Part shown: in pieces, positions 27,722-35,587 of the stretch
Position numbering within the stretch: the first letter of the stretch is position 1
Layout: each line of letters begins with the position of its first letter
Assembly (NCBI RefSeq): GCF_000819445.1
Contig: NZ_CP005286.1
Location: forward strand, 1,488,001 to 1,552,000
Source: Corynebacterium humireducens NBRC 106098 = DSM 45392
GTDB lineage: Bacteria > Actinomycetota > Actinomycetes > Mycobacteriales > Mycobacteriaceae
Length of the DNA: 64,000 nucleotides
Reading direction: 5' to 3'
Translations under genes and position numbers: made by a program
Notes under the pieces: generated by a model
What the model was told of the DNA's origin: nothing
What the model saw: the letters and a program-made list of their open reading frames with translations, nothing else
Database searches by the model: none

Positions 27722-28582
27722 TCAGTCGCGCTCCGAAATGGTCGCCGGGACGGACAGGGCACCCTCGCGCAGCGAACGGGTGAGCCCCTCCTGCGTGACC
27801 ATGGCGACGAGGTTGCCGGCACGGTCGAAGATGCGCCCGTGGGTGAGGGCCCGACCGGCGTGGGCGGAGGGCGAGACCTGGTCGTAGAGCAGCCAGTCGT
27901 CGGCACGGAAGGGGCGCATGAACCACATCGCGTGGTCGAGGCTGGCCATCTGCACCTTGTGCCCCTCGTGCGGCACCAGCGCGGAGTACAGCAGCGTCAT
28001 GTCCGACATGTAGGCCAGGGTGCAGACGTGGAAGGTCGGGTCGTCGGGCAGCGGGCGCTTGGAACGGAACCACACCACCTGCTGGCTGGGGGTGTACTTG
28101 TTGTGCTCGTAGGAGTCGGCCGGGACGACGCGGATGTCCCAGTCACCCCACTCCTCCAGCAGGGCACGCGAGGAGACGGGCAGCGCGGAGCTGTCGGTGG
28201 GCACGTCCTCCGGCATGGGCACGGTGCGCATGAGGTCGGAGTGCTCCGGGCCGACGTCGCCACGCGAGTGGAAGCTGACCTGCATGGAGAAGATCGTCTC
28301 GCCGTCCTGGACCGCCCGCACCTGGCGGGAGGAGAAGGAACGGCCGTCCCGGATACGGTCGACGAGGAAGACGGTGGGCTCGGCCGCCTTGCCTGCCGCC
28401 ACGAAGTAGCCGTGCAGCGAATGGACATCCCTGCCCGGGTCGACGGTCTCGGTGGCCGCGACCAGCGCCTGCGCGGCGACCTGCCCGCCGAAGGTGCGCA
28501 GCAGTTTCGATTCCGCCGCCGGTCCCCGGTAGATGTCCGTGTCGATGCGTTCCAGTCCGAGGATGTACTCGATGTCACTCAT
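27722..28582 (-). CDS. tesB: Acyl-CoA thioesterase II (TesB-like)
   Basis: 286 residues forming a double hot-dog fold: N-terminal domain IYRGPAAESKLLRTFGGQVAAQALVAATETV...HSLHGYFVAAGK and C-terminal domain with SLDHAMWFMRPFRADDWLLYDQVSPSAHAGRALTHGRIFDRAGNLVAMVTQEGLTR. The expected catalytic Asp (SLDHAMW), Ser/Thr and Gln (TQEG) are present. It hydrolyses acyl-CoA to the free acid and CoA. The start follows a TAAGGT box by 8 nt. In M. tuberculosis pdxT lies between tesB and yebC; here that gap is 155 bp and holds no gene. Confidence 0.94.
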   Translation of the reverse strand: MSDIEYILGLERIDTDIYRGPAAESKLLRTFGGQVAAQALVAATETVDPGRDVHSLHGYFVAAGKAAEPTVFLVDRIRDGRSFSSRQVRAVQDGETIFSMQVSFHSRGDVGPEHSDLMRTVPMPEDVPTDSSALPVSSRALLEEWGDWDIRVVPADSYEHNKYTPSQQVVWFRSKRPLPDDPTFHVCTLAYMSDMTLLYSALVPHEGHKVQMASLDHAMWFMRPFRADDWLLYDQVSPSAHAGRALTHGRIFDRAGNLVAMVTQEGLTRSLREGALSVPATISERD

Positions 28583-28656
28583 GTCGCTCAACCTTACCTC
28601 CCGGAAATCAACCGGACGGTTGAGCCTGCGACCATTGTGTTTCCCTGGCCGGGCGG

Positions 28657-28662
28657 TAGGCT
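28657..28662 (+). promoter_or_regulatory. -10 box TAGGCT for the DUF3817 gene
   Basis: TAGGCT lies 8 nt before ATG 28671 with no ribosome site. Confidence 0.45.
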
Positions 28663-28670
28663 GGACGATT

Positions 28671-29186
28671 ATGACGACGACGACCCGGCCCGCCACTGAG
28701 CAGGGCCTCACTCCCGCCAAGTTCCACCGTTTCGCAGCTGCCCTGGAGATGTTCACCTGGGGTTTCCTCATTCTCGGCATGATCCTGAAGTACTCCGGCA
28801 CCACCGCGGCTGTCGTGCCGGTCGCCGGCGGCATCCACGGCTTCGGCTTCCTCACCTTCATCGCCATCACGGTCCTGCTGTGGGTGAACAACCGCTGGAC
28901 CCTCGCGCAGGGCCTGGTGGGCATGGGTGTGTCGGTCATCCCGTTCGCCGCCTGGCCGTTCACGATGTGGGCCGACCGCAAGCAGCTGCTCGAGGGCGGC
29001 TGGCGTTTCCGTGCGGGTTCCGGGGAGGAGCCGCGCACCCTCCCGGAGAAGGTCCTGGCCCAGTTCGTCCGTCACCCGGGTCGTTCGATCGCGGTTCTGC
29101 TGGCGCTCATTGCCGTGGTCTTCACGGTCCTCGTCATGATGGGCCCGCCCTACGACCCGGACGCCATCGCCGACTCCCTCGGCTGA
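28671..29186 (+). CDS. DUF3817 membrane protein
   Basis: 171 residues. Three N-terminal helices (LEMFTWGFLILGMILKYSG, AVVPVAGGIHGFGFLTFIAITVLLWV, LAQGLVGMGVSVIPFAAWPFTMWADR) match the DUF3817 domain. A fourth helix near the C-terminus (RSIAVLLALIAVVFTVLVMMG) follows. Function unknown. It is the only plus-strand gene between tesB and pdxS, and a strong terminator follows it. Confidence 0.9.
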   Translation: MTTTTRPATEQGLTPAKFHRFAAALEMFTWGFLILGMILKYSGTTAAVVPVAGGIHGFGFLTFIAITVLLWVNNRWTLAQGLVGMGVSVIPFAAWPFTMWADRKQLLEGGWRFRAGSGEEPRTLPEKVLAQFVRHPGRSIAVLLALIAVVFTVLVMMGPPYDPDAIADSLG

Positions 29187-29207
29187 TCTGCCTGCACAGA
29201 CGGGAAG

Positions 29208-29237
29208 AACCCGCCGTGTCACCTGACACGGCGGGTT
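29208..29237. terminator. Terminator between the DUF3817 gene and pdxS
   Basis: AACCCGCCGTGTCA and TGACACGGCGGGTT form a 14-bp perfect stem with a 2-nt loop, followed by CTTCCTTTT on the plus strand. It can also serve pdxS on the minus strand. Confidence 0.85.
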
Positions 29238-29283
29238 CTTCCTTTTGCTGTGCTTGTCGACGCCCGCGGCGTCGGGAAGCGTC

Positions 29284-30168
29284 CTACCAGCCGCGCTCGG
29301 AGAGGCGGTGCGGGACCGGGATGTCGTCGACGTTGATGCCGACCATGGCCTCGCCGAGGCCGCGGGAGACTTCCGCGATGACCTTCGGGTCGTCGTAGTT
29401 CTGGGTGGCCTTGACGATGGCGCGGGCGCGCTGCTCCGGGTTGCCGGACTTGAAGATGCCGGAGCCGACGAAGACGCCGTCGGCGCCGAGCTGCATCATC
29501 ATGGCGGCGTCGGCCGGGGTGGCGATGCCGCCGGCGGTGAGCATCGGCACGGGCAGGCGGCCCTCGCGGGCGACCTCGACGACGAGCTCGTAGGGGGCCT
29601 GCAGCTCCTTGGCGGCGACGTAGAGCTCGTCCTCGGCCATGGAGGTGAGGCGGTTGATCTCGGCGCGGATGGTGCGCATGTGGGTGACGGCGTTGGAGAC
29701 GTCACCGGTGCCGGCCTCGCCCTTGGAGCGGATCATGGCGGCACCCTCGTTGATGCGGCGCAGTGCCTCGCCGAGGTTGGTGGCGCCGCAGACGAAGGGG
29801 GTCTCGAAGGCGAACTTGTCGATGTGGTTGGCGTAGTCGGCCGGGGTGAGGACCTCGGACTCGTCGATGAAGTCGACGCCGAGGGACTCCAGGACCTGTG
29901 CCTCCACGAAGTGGCCGATGCGGGCCTTGGCCATCACCGGGATGTCGACGGCGGCGATGATGCCGTCGATCATGTCCGGGTCGGACATGCGGGAGACGCC
30001 GCCCTGGGCGCGGATGTCGGCGGGGACACGCTCGAGGGCCATGACGGCGATCGCGCCGGCCTCCTGGGCGATCCGTGCCTGTTCCGGGTTGACGACGTCC
30101 ATGATGACGCCGCCCTTGAACTGTTCCGCGACGCCGCGCTTCGCACGTCCGGTGGTGTTGGTGGTCAC
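29284..30168 (-). CDS. pdxS: Pyridoxal 5'-phosphate synthase subunit PdxS
   Basis: 294 residues, a TIM-barrel PLP synthase subunit. It contains [33 protein letters not shown] [21 protein letters not shown], the active lysine segment [27 protein letters not shown] and the phosphate-binding [29 protein letters not shown]. It makes PLP from ribose 5-phosphate, glyceraldehyde 3-phosphate and ammonia from PdxT. GTG 30168 has GGAG upstream. No pdxT or pdxR adjoins it. Confidence 0.97.
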   Translation of the reverse strand: MTTNTTGRAKRGVAEQFKGGVIMDVVNPEQARIAQEAGAIAVMALERVPADIRAQGGVSRMSDPDMIDGIIAAVDIPVMAKARIGHFVEAQVLESLGVDFIDESEVLTPADYANHIDKFAFETPFVCGATNLGEALRRINEGAAMIRSKGEAGTGDVSNAVTHMRTIRAEINRLTSMAEDELYVAAKELQAPYELVVEVAREGRLPVPMLTAGGIATPADAAMMMQLGADGVFVGSGIFKSGNPEQRARAIVKATQNYDDPKVIAEVSRGLGEAMVGINVDDIPVPHRLSERGW

Positions 30169-30269
30169 AGTTGATCTGCTCCTGTTCGACAAATAACCTG
30201 TTTCAACCCGAAACCTTATGCGTCCGCGCCACCCGCGTACCAATCACCCCGCTCTTTCGATTCTGGGAA

Positions 30270-30275
30270 TAGGAT
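30270..30275 (+). promoter_or_regulatory. -10 box TAGGAT for the GT87 gene
   Basis: TAGGAT lies 6 nt before the GTG at 30282. Confidence 0.5.
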
Positions 30276-30281
30276 CGTCGC

Positions 30282-31541
30282 GTGCACAGAACGCGCTCTG
30301 TTCCGGCGGTGTGGCTCGGGTGGATCGTCTCCCGGCTGGTGCTGCTGCGTCTCATTCTCGCCGAGCCGATGCCCTTCGGCGACGTCCGCTACTACCACAG
30401 CGGAATCAGCGGGGCGGACCCGACCGCCCTCCTGGAGTACCCGGACGCCGGCGTGTGGCCGGTGCGCCTGCTGGGGTGGGTGACGGGCCTGGAGGGCGTG
30501 CCGTTCGTGGTCGGGTTCGTCCTCATGAACGTGCTTGTCGACGCCGCCGTGCTCGCCCTCCTGCTCCTGCGCGGCGGGCAGCGCCGCGTCCTCGCCGCCT
30601 GGTTCTGGGTCCTCTTCGGCCTGGCGACGGGCCACGTGCTGTGGCTGCGCCTCGACCTGTTCCCCGGGGTCCTCGTGGCGGGGGCGGCGGCGCTGCTGTT
30701 CACCCGCCCGGCGGTGGGTGCCGCGGTGCTGGCGGCGGCGACCGCGGTGAAGCTGTGGCCGGGGGTGCTGGCCGCCGGCCTGGTGGGCGGGCTCCGACGG
30801 TCCGGCACGTGGGTGCGGGTGGGTTCCTTCGCCCTCGCGCTGGTGGCGTTGGCGGCAGTGACGTGGATGACCTCGGGACCGGGCAGGCTGCTCAGCCCGC
30901 TGACCTACCAGGAGGACCGGGGACTCCAGATCGAGTCGGTGGCGGCCACGCCCTTCCTCCTCCGGGCCCACGGGGACCCGGGGGCGTACGTGGTGGACTA
31001 CGCGGCGTCGAGAAGCTATGAGATCCACGGGCCGGGCACGGACCTGGCCGTGCGCGTGGCGGATGTCGCGCTGTACGCGGTGCTCGCCCTCGCCCTCGGG
31101 TGGGCGGTGTGGCAGCTGCGCGCCGACCGGTGGCGGCCGCGGGTGGCGGTGGCGTTCCTGCTGCTGCTCGTCCTGCTGCTCATGGTGACCAACAAGGTGT
31201 TCTCACCGCAGTACCTCGTGTGGGTGGGTCCGCTGCTGGCGGTGTGCCTGGCGGTGGCGCGCTCCCGCCTGGTGCTGCTGCTGGCCGCGCTGTCCGTCCT
31301 GACGGCCGCGCTCGGGCTCTACGTGTACCCGTACCACTACGACGAGCTGCTGGCCTCCCCCGGCAGCGTGGAGATCGCGGTGCTGGCGGCACGCAACCTC
31401 CTCGTCGTGCTGATGACGGCCCTGACGGCCCTGTGGCTGTCCCGGGAGGTGCGGCTCAGCGGGACACCAGCGCCGGGCGTTCCGGCGCGGGGGCGCAGCC
31501 GTCGAGCTTCGTCCGCCACTTCCACACCACGGCGGCGGTGA
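30282..31541 (+). CDS. GT87-type polyprenol-phosphate-sugar glycosyltransferase
   Basis: 419 residues with about ten membrane helices. An acidic motif sits in the first outer loop (PMPFGDVRYYHSGISGADPTALLEYPDAG), as in GT-C enzymes of the GT87 (DUF2029) family that use polyprenyl-phosphate mannose or arabinose. The last 30 residues are basic and cytoplasmic. Its place beside the PIM genes suggests a role in lipoglycan or arabinan assembly, which is inference. The 3' end overlaps the convergent small membrane protein by 86 bp. Confidence 0.85.
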   Translation: MHRTRSVPAVWLGWIVSRLVLLRLILAEPMPFGDVRYYHSGISGADPTALLEYPDAGVWPVRLLGWVTGLEGVPFVVGFVLMNVLVDAAVLALLLLRGGQRRVLAAWFWVLFGLATGHVLWLRLDLFPGVLVAGAAALLFTRPAVGAAVLAAATAVKLWPGVLAAGLVGGLRRSGTWVRVGSFALALVALAAVTWMTSGPGRLLSPLTYQEDRGLQIESVAATPFLLRAHGDPGAYVVDYAASRSYEIHGPGTDLAVRVADVALYAVLALALGWAVWQLRADRWRPRVAVAFLLLLVLLLMVTNKVFSPQYLVWVGPLLAVCLAVARSRLVLLLAALSVLTAALGLYVYPYHYDELLASPGSVEIAVLAARNLLVVLMTALTALWLSREVRLSGTPAPGVPARGRSRRASSATSTPRRR

Positions 31542-31941
31542 GCGCCACCAGGGAGATCACCGCCAGGTAGGGCTGCGCCGGGGCCCAGACGCCCATCGCG
31601 CCGGAGGTGCCCAGGATGAGCAGCACGATCTTGTTGCACACCGGACAGGCGACCGCGAACCACGCGGCGAACACGCTCACCGACATGAGGGTGCCCCGTT
31701 CGGCGGGACGTTCCTCCGGCACCGCGCAGGCGGCGTCCTCCGTGCGGCCGATGCTGAACCAGGCGCCGGTGAGCAGCGCCGTGGCGCCGAGCACCGGGTA
31801 CTCCCACCAGCGGACCGGCACCTCCCGCCCGAAGAGCGGGGTGGGGATGATGTCGGAGGGGATGCCGATGAGCAGCAGCGTGCCCAGGGCGGCGAGCACC
31901 CCGTAGAGGGGCAGGATCCTTCGTCCACGCCAGGTTGTCAT
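31456..31941 (-). CDS. Small four-helix membrane protein with CPVC motif
   Basis: 161 residues. Four hydrophobic helices lie near 10-27, 46-64, 84-110 and 122-142. C99-P-V-C102 sits inside the third helix (FAVACPVCNKIVLLIL), and a separate cysteine pair flanks it (DAACAVPEE, LDGCAPAP). This is reminiscent of metal- or thiol-handling membrane proteins, but I do not recognise the family. A CsoR-type palindrome covers the promoter region 17 bp upstream, so control by copper is plausible. ATG 31941 is taken; ATG 31950 is in frame. Confidence 0.7.
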   Translation of the reverse strand: MTTWRGRRILPLYGVLAALGTLLLIGIPSDIIPTPLFGREVPVRWWEYPVLGATALLTGAWFSIGRTEDAACAVPEERPAERGTLMSVSVFAAWFAVACPVCNKIVLLILGTSGAMGVWAPAQPYLAVISLVALTAAVVWKWRTKLDGCAPAPERPALVSR

Positions 31942-31957
31942 GGCCCCCATCGTGCCA

Positions 31958-31973
31958 ATACCCCTCAGGGTAT
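31958..31973 (-). promoter_or_regulatory. ATACCC-CTCA-GGGTAT palindrome, CsoR-type operator candidate
   Basis: Perfect 6-bp arms with a 4-nt spacer, 17 bp upstream of the CPVC membrane-protein start. The arms match the half-sites used by CsoR-family copper sensors. Confidence 0.55.
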
Positions 31974-31977
31974 GCAA

Positions 31978-32424
31978 CTAGGTGCGGTACTCGAAGAACT
32001 CGGGCAACGGGGCCGTCCCCCCGAGGCGCAGCGCCCTGACCAGCGGACGCAGGCGCAGGGCGCGGGTGTCCGCGACCGCGTCATTGTAGAACCGGTGGGC
32101 CAGCTGGACCCGCACCTCGGCGTCGACCAGCTGCGCCGGCGGCTCCCCCTCCCGGCGGGCCAGGGCCGCCGAGAGATCCCGCTCCCGGGCGATGCGTTCC
32201 TCGATGGCACCGTGGGCCAGCGGGCGTTCCTCCGCCGCGCAGGCCAGCTCGCGGACCTCCGGCAGCAGCGCCGCCGCCACCGCCACCCGCCGGTCCAGGG
32301 CGGCCTGCAGGGCGGCCAGGGCGGCGTCGGTACGGATGTGCAGCCGGTTGAGCCGCTGCGCCGTGAAGTAGGCCCACAGCACGACCGAGGTGACGAGCAC
32401 CGCCAGCAGGATCCACCAGATCAC
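31978..32424 (-). CDS. LemA-like membrane-anchored protein
   Basis: 148 residues. One N-terminal membrane helix (WWILLAVLVTSVVLWAYFT) is followed by a helical domain, with FYNDAVADTRALRLRPLVRALRLGGTAPLPEFFEY near the end. That resembles the conserved FYN...PxxxFE region of LemA proteins. The function is unknown. The GTG start overlaps the pimA stop as GTGA, so it is the last gene of the PIM operon. Confidence 0.75.
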   Translation of the reverse strand: MIWWILLAVLVTSVVLWAYFTAQRLNRLHIRTDAALAALQAALDRRVAVAAALLPEVRELACAAEERPLAHGAIEERIARERDLSAALARREGEPPAQLVDAEVRVQLAHRFYNDAVADTRALRLRPLVRALRLGGTAPLPEFFEYRT

Positions 32425-33494
32425 CGCGCCACCCCCACGACCGAGCCGTCGGCGACCGTCTCGTAGACGGTCAGCACGTCCGAGGCGACCGTGTCCCAGT
32501 CGTAGCGACGCGCCCGTTCCTCCCCCGCGGCGATGAGGCGGGCCCGCAGCGCGGGGTCGTCGAGGAGCCGGCGCAGGCTCTCCGCCAGCGCGTCGACGGA
32601 ACCCACCGGGAAGAGCACCCCGGCCTCCCCCGCCACCGCGGCGAAGGCCTCGAGATCACTGGCCACGACCGCGCACCCCGCCGCCATCGCCTCCACGAGC
32701 ACGATGCCGAAGCTCTCGCCGCCGGTGTTCGGCGCGACGTAGATGTCGGCCCGGCCCAGGATCGCCGCCTTCTCCTCCTCGGAGACCCGTCCCACGAAGT
32801 CGACGCCCGGCACCTCCCGCGCGCGCCCGCCGCCGATGACGGTGACCTTCACCTCACGGTCCAGCCGTTCCAGGGCCGCCAGGAGGATGTCGAGCCCCTT
32901 GCGGGGTTCGTCGAGACGCCCGAGGAAGACGATCTCCGGGACCGCGCCGGGCGCGGTGCGGGCCGCCGCGAATCGGGCGGTGTCGACCCCGTTGGGGATG
33001 AGCACCGGGTCGCCGCCGAGCTGCTCGACCTGCCAGCGCCGCGCCATCTCGGACACGGCGATGCCGCCGCGGATCTTCTCCAGCGCCGGCCGCAGCAGCG
33101 GACGGGCCAGCTGCAGCATCAGCGAGCCCGAGCTGGAGGCGTGGTACGTGGCCACGACCGGCCCCTGCGCCATCCACAGCGCCGCCATGGAGTAGCTGGG
33201 CGAGTTCGGCTCGTGGACGTGCAGGACGTCGAAACGCCCCTGTGTGATGAACTCCCGCACCCGCGCCCGCACCGCCGGACCGAAGGACAGGCGCGCCACG
33301 GAACCGTTGTAGCGGATGGGCACGCTCCGCCCGCCGCGGGTGACGAAGTCGGGGACCTCCGTACTCTCCGACGCCGGTCCCAGCACCTCCACGTGGTGTC
33401 CGCGGGCGATGAGCACCTGCGCCAGGTCAAGGATATGGGCTTGAACTCCGCCGGGTTCATCGAAGGAGTAGGGGCAGACGATGCCGATGCGCAT
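32421..33494 (-). CDS. pimA: Phosphatidyl-myo-inositol mannosyltransferase PimA
   Basis: 357 residues, GT4 GT-B fold. It has MRIGIVCPYSFDEPGGVQAHILDLAQVL, VLHVHEPNSPSYSMAAL, VATYHASSSGS, LIPNGVDTARF, FLGRLDEPRKGLDILLAAL and the donor-binding YVAPNTGGESFGIVLVEAMAAGCAVVAS. It adds the first mannose from GDP-mannose to phosphatidylinositol on the inner face of the membrane. ATG 33494 has GGTGGGG upstream and lies just past the patA stop. Confidence 0.96.
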   Translation of the reverse strand: MRIGIVCPYSFDEPGGVQAHILDLAQVLIARGHHVEVLGPASESTEVPDFVTRGGRSVPIRYNGSVARLSFGPAVRARVREFITQGRFDVLHVHEPNSPSYSMAALWMAQGPVVATYHASSSGSLMLQLARPLLRPALEKIRGGIAVSEMARRWQVEQLGGDPVLIPNGVDTARFAAARTAPGAVPEIVFLGRLDEPRKGLDILLAALERLDREVKVTVIGGGRAREVPGVDFVGRVSEEEKAAILGRADIYVAPNTGGESFGIVLVEAMAAGCAVVASDLEAFAAVAGEAGVLFPVGSVDALAESLRRLLDDPALRARLIAAGEERARRYDWDTVASDVLTVYETVADGSVVGVAR

Positions 33495-33502
33495 CCCCAC
33501 CG

Positions 33503-34372
33503 TCACCCCCTCCGGTCCACGGGCCACTGCGGCTGCAGCATGTGCCAGTCCTCCGGGTGCCGCCGGATGTTGGCGGCGAAGGCGTCCGCGACACGCTGGA
33601 CGGTGTCCCCGAGCGTGTCGACGACCACCTCCTCCGACACCGACATCCCCCAGCCGTCGGCACCCTCGAACCAGCAGTGGACCACGTGCAGGGCCGCCCC
33701 CGTCTCCAGGGCGAGCTGGGCGCTGCCCCGCGGCATCGAGGTCCGCTCGCCGAAGAACTCGACGGGCACCCCCGTGCCGCGCAGGTCCCGCTCCCCCAGC
33801 AGCGCCACGACGCCACCGGCCCGCAGCACCTCCCGGAGCCGCTCGAAGGGCGGCTGCTCTCCCCCGGTGTGCGGCAGCACCTCGAAACCGAGGGACTCGC
33901 GGTACTCCACGAAGGCCCGGAAGAGCACCTCCGGCCGCACCCGCTCCGCGACGGTGGTGAACTGCCCGTGGTAACGGGTCAGGAAGAGCCCCGCCATGTC
34001 CCAGTTGCCGGAGTGCGGCAGGGTGAGCACCACCCCGCGCCCCGAGGCCAGGGAGGCGTCGATGTGCTCCCGCCCCTCGAGACCGGCGAGGAGGCGGTCG
34101 TGGAGCGTGGGGTCGTCGAGAAGCGAGGTGAGGCGGAACGCCTCCCGCCAGTAGCGGGCGTAGGAACGGACGGACGCGCGGACCAGCTCCGCCGTCACGT
34201 TCTCCGCCCCCACGACGCGCGTGAGGTTGCGGCGGAGCATCTCCATGCCCCGGCCCTCATCGGAGACCAGGTCGGCGCCCCTGTCGAAGAGCCACGCGAC
34301 CAGCTGCTCCGGAAGATGACGGACCAGCCGCCAGCCGGCCAGGTAGCCCAGGGCCGCCGGATCGAGGGTCAT
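33503..34372 (-). CDS. patA: Phosphatidylinositol mannoside acyltransferase
   Basis: 289 residues of the LpxL/HtrB-type lysophospholipid acyltransferase family, with the catalytic H-x4-D in TLPHSGNWDMAG, then RPEVLFRAFVEYRESLGFEVLPHTGG and VALLGERDLRGTGVPVEFFGERTSMPRGSAQLAL. It acylates a mannose of PIM. The start overlaps the pgsA stop (ATGA). It lies between pgsA and pimA, as in M. tuberculosis. Confidence 0.95.
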   Translation of the reverse strand: MTLDPAALGYLAGWRLVRHLPEQLVAWLFDRGADLVSDEGRGMEMLRRNLTRVVGAENVTAELVRASVRSYARYWREAFRLTSLLDDPTLHDRLLAGLEGREHIDASLASGRGVVLTLPHSGNWDMAGLFLTRYHGQFTTVAERVRPEVLFRAFVEYRESLGFEVLPHTGGEQPPFERLREVLRAGGVVALLGERDLRGTGVPVEFFGERTSMPRGSAQLALETGAALHVVHCWFEGADGWGMSVSEEVVVDTLGDTVQRVADAFAANIRRHPEDWHMLQPQWPVDRRG

Positions 34373-35037
34373 CGGGCGCCGGCCCCCTGCGGATCGGAGT
34401 CACGGGTACCGGGCGGCGGGGCGATGTGGTCGAGCGCCTCCGGGTTCCGGGAGGCGGTGAACAGCCGCTGGACGACGGTGAACACCGAGCCGAAGGCCAG
34501 GGCCCAGAGGGCCGTCTCGATGGCGAAGGGCACGCCCAGGCCCTCCAGGCCGACGCCCACCAGGGCGATGATGAGGCGCTCGGGGCGCTCGACGAGACCG
34601 CCGACGATGGTGAAACCGCTGGCCTCGCCGCGCGCCTTGACGTACGAGGTCACCTGCGAGGCGATGAGCACGACAAACGCCGCGACGACCAGCGCCGGAT
34701 AGGCATTGTCGACGAAGACGAGCCACCAGATGATCGAGGCGAAGAGCACGCCGTCGGTCACCCTGTCGCACGTCGCGTCGAGGGTGGCGCCGAACTTCGT
34801 GCCCCCGCCCCGCAGGCGGGCCATCGTGCCGTCGACGAGGTCGAAGGCGGCGAACAGCCCCGAGGCGACGGCGGCGGCGAACAGGTGCCCGCTCGGGATC
34901 AGCAGCAGGGCGATGGCGCTGGTGACGACCGTGCCGATGACCGTCGCCATGTTCGGGGTCAGTCCGACACGCAGCAGCGCCCGCGCCACCGGCTCCACGA
35001 CGACCGACGCCGGCCTCCGCCCCCGGGTGCTAAGCAC
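34369..35037 (-). CDS. pgsA: Phosphatidylinositol phosphate synthase (CDP-alcohol transferase)
   Basis: 222 residues with six membrane helices. The CDP-alcohol phosphotransferase motif D-x2-D-G-x2-A-R-x8-G-x3-D-x3-D is complete in DLVDGTMARLRGGGTKFGAT and the LDATCDRVTD that follows. It condenses CDP-diacylglycerol with inositol 1-phosphate, the step that feeds PIM synthesis. GTG 35037 overlaps the end of the HIT gene by 8 nt. Confidence 0.95.
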   Translation of the reverse strand: MLSTRGRRPASVVVEPVARALLRVGLTPNMATVIGTVVTSAIALLLIPSGHLFAAAVASGLFAAFDLVDGTMARLRGGGTKFGATLDATCDRVTDGVLFASIIWWLVFVDNAYPALVVAAFVVLIASQVTSYVKARGEASGFTIVGGLVERPERLIIALVGVGLEGLGVPFAIETALWALAFGSVFTVVQRLFTASRNPEALDHIAPPPGTRDSDPQGAGAR

Positions 35038-35587
35038 CGGAGACCTCCACCCAGGCGTCGGCGAGCAGCTGCCGGGTGTCACGCAGCAGCTGCGGGAGCA
35101 CCTTCGTGCCGCCGAGGATCGTCATGAAGTTCGCGTCGCCCGACCAGCGCGGCACGATGTGCATGTGGATGTGGTTGCCCACCGACCCGCCCGACGCCTT
35201 GCCCAGGTTGAAGCCGACGTTGATGCCCTCCGGGTTCGACACCTTCTTCAGCGTCTTCACCGCGGTGGTGACGAAGCCCATGAGCTCCGTCATCTCCTCC
35301 GCCGTGAGGTCCTCCAGGTCCGCGGTCTTGCGGTACGGGATGACCATCATGTGCCCGGCGTTGTACGGGTACAGGTTGAGGATCGCGTAGACCAGCTCAC
35401 CCCGGGCGACGATGAGGGCGTCCTCGTCGGACATCTTCGGCGCCTCGATGAACGGGTCGGCGGGTGCCCCGGACCCCACCGCCGGACGCTTCTTGATGTA
35501 GCTCATCCGGTAGGGGGCCCACAGGCGGGTCAGCGAGTCGTCCTCGCCGACGCCCGTGTCGGTCCAGTTACTGTCGGCGGGCTGCAA
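35030..35587 (-). CDS. HIT-family nucleotide hydrolase/phosphorylase
   Basis: 185 residues. The histidine triad [10 protein letters not shown] lies near residue 135, with [24 protein letters not shown] before it. The layout matches the actinobacterial diadenosine-polyphosphate phosphorylase encoded next to thrS (Rv2613c). The start is chosen as TTG 35587: GAGG lies about 6 nt upstream, and the [19 protein letters not shown] segment conserved in the relative is then included. This gives a 20-bp overlap with thrS. ATG 35506 would remove the conserved segment. Confidence 0.88.
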   Translation of the reverse strand: MQPADSNWTDTGVGEDDSLTRLWAPYRMSYIKKRPAVGSGAPADPFIEAPKMSDEDALIVARGELVYAILNLYPYNAGHMMVIPYRKTADLEDLTAEEMTELMGFVTTAVKTLKKVSNPEGINVGFNLGKASGGSVGNHIHMHIVPRWSGDANFMTILGGTKVLPQLLRDTRQLLADAWVEVSGA

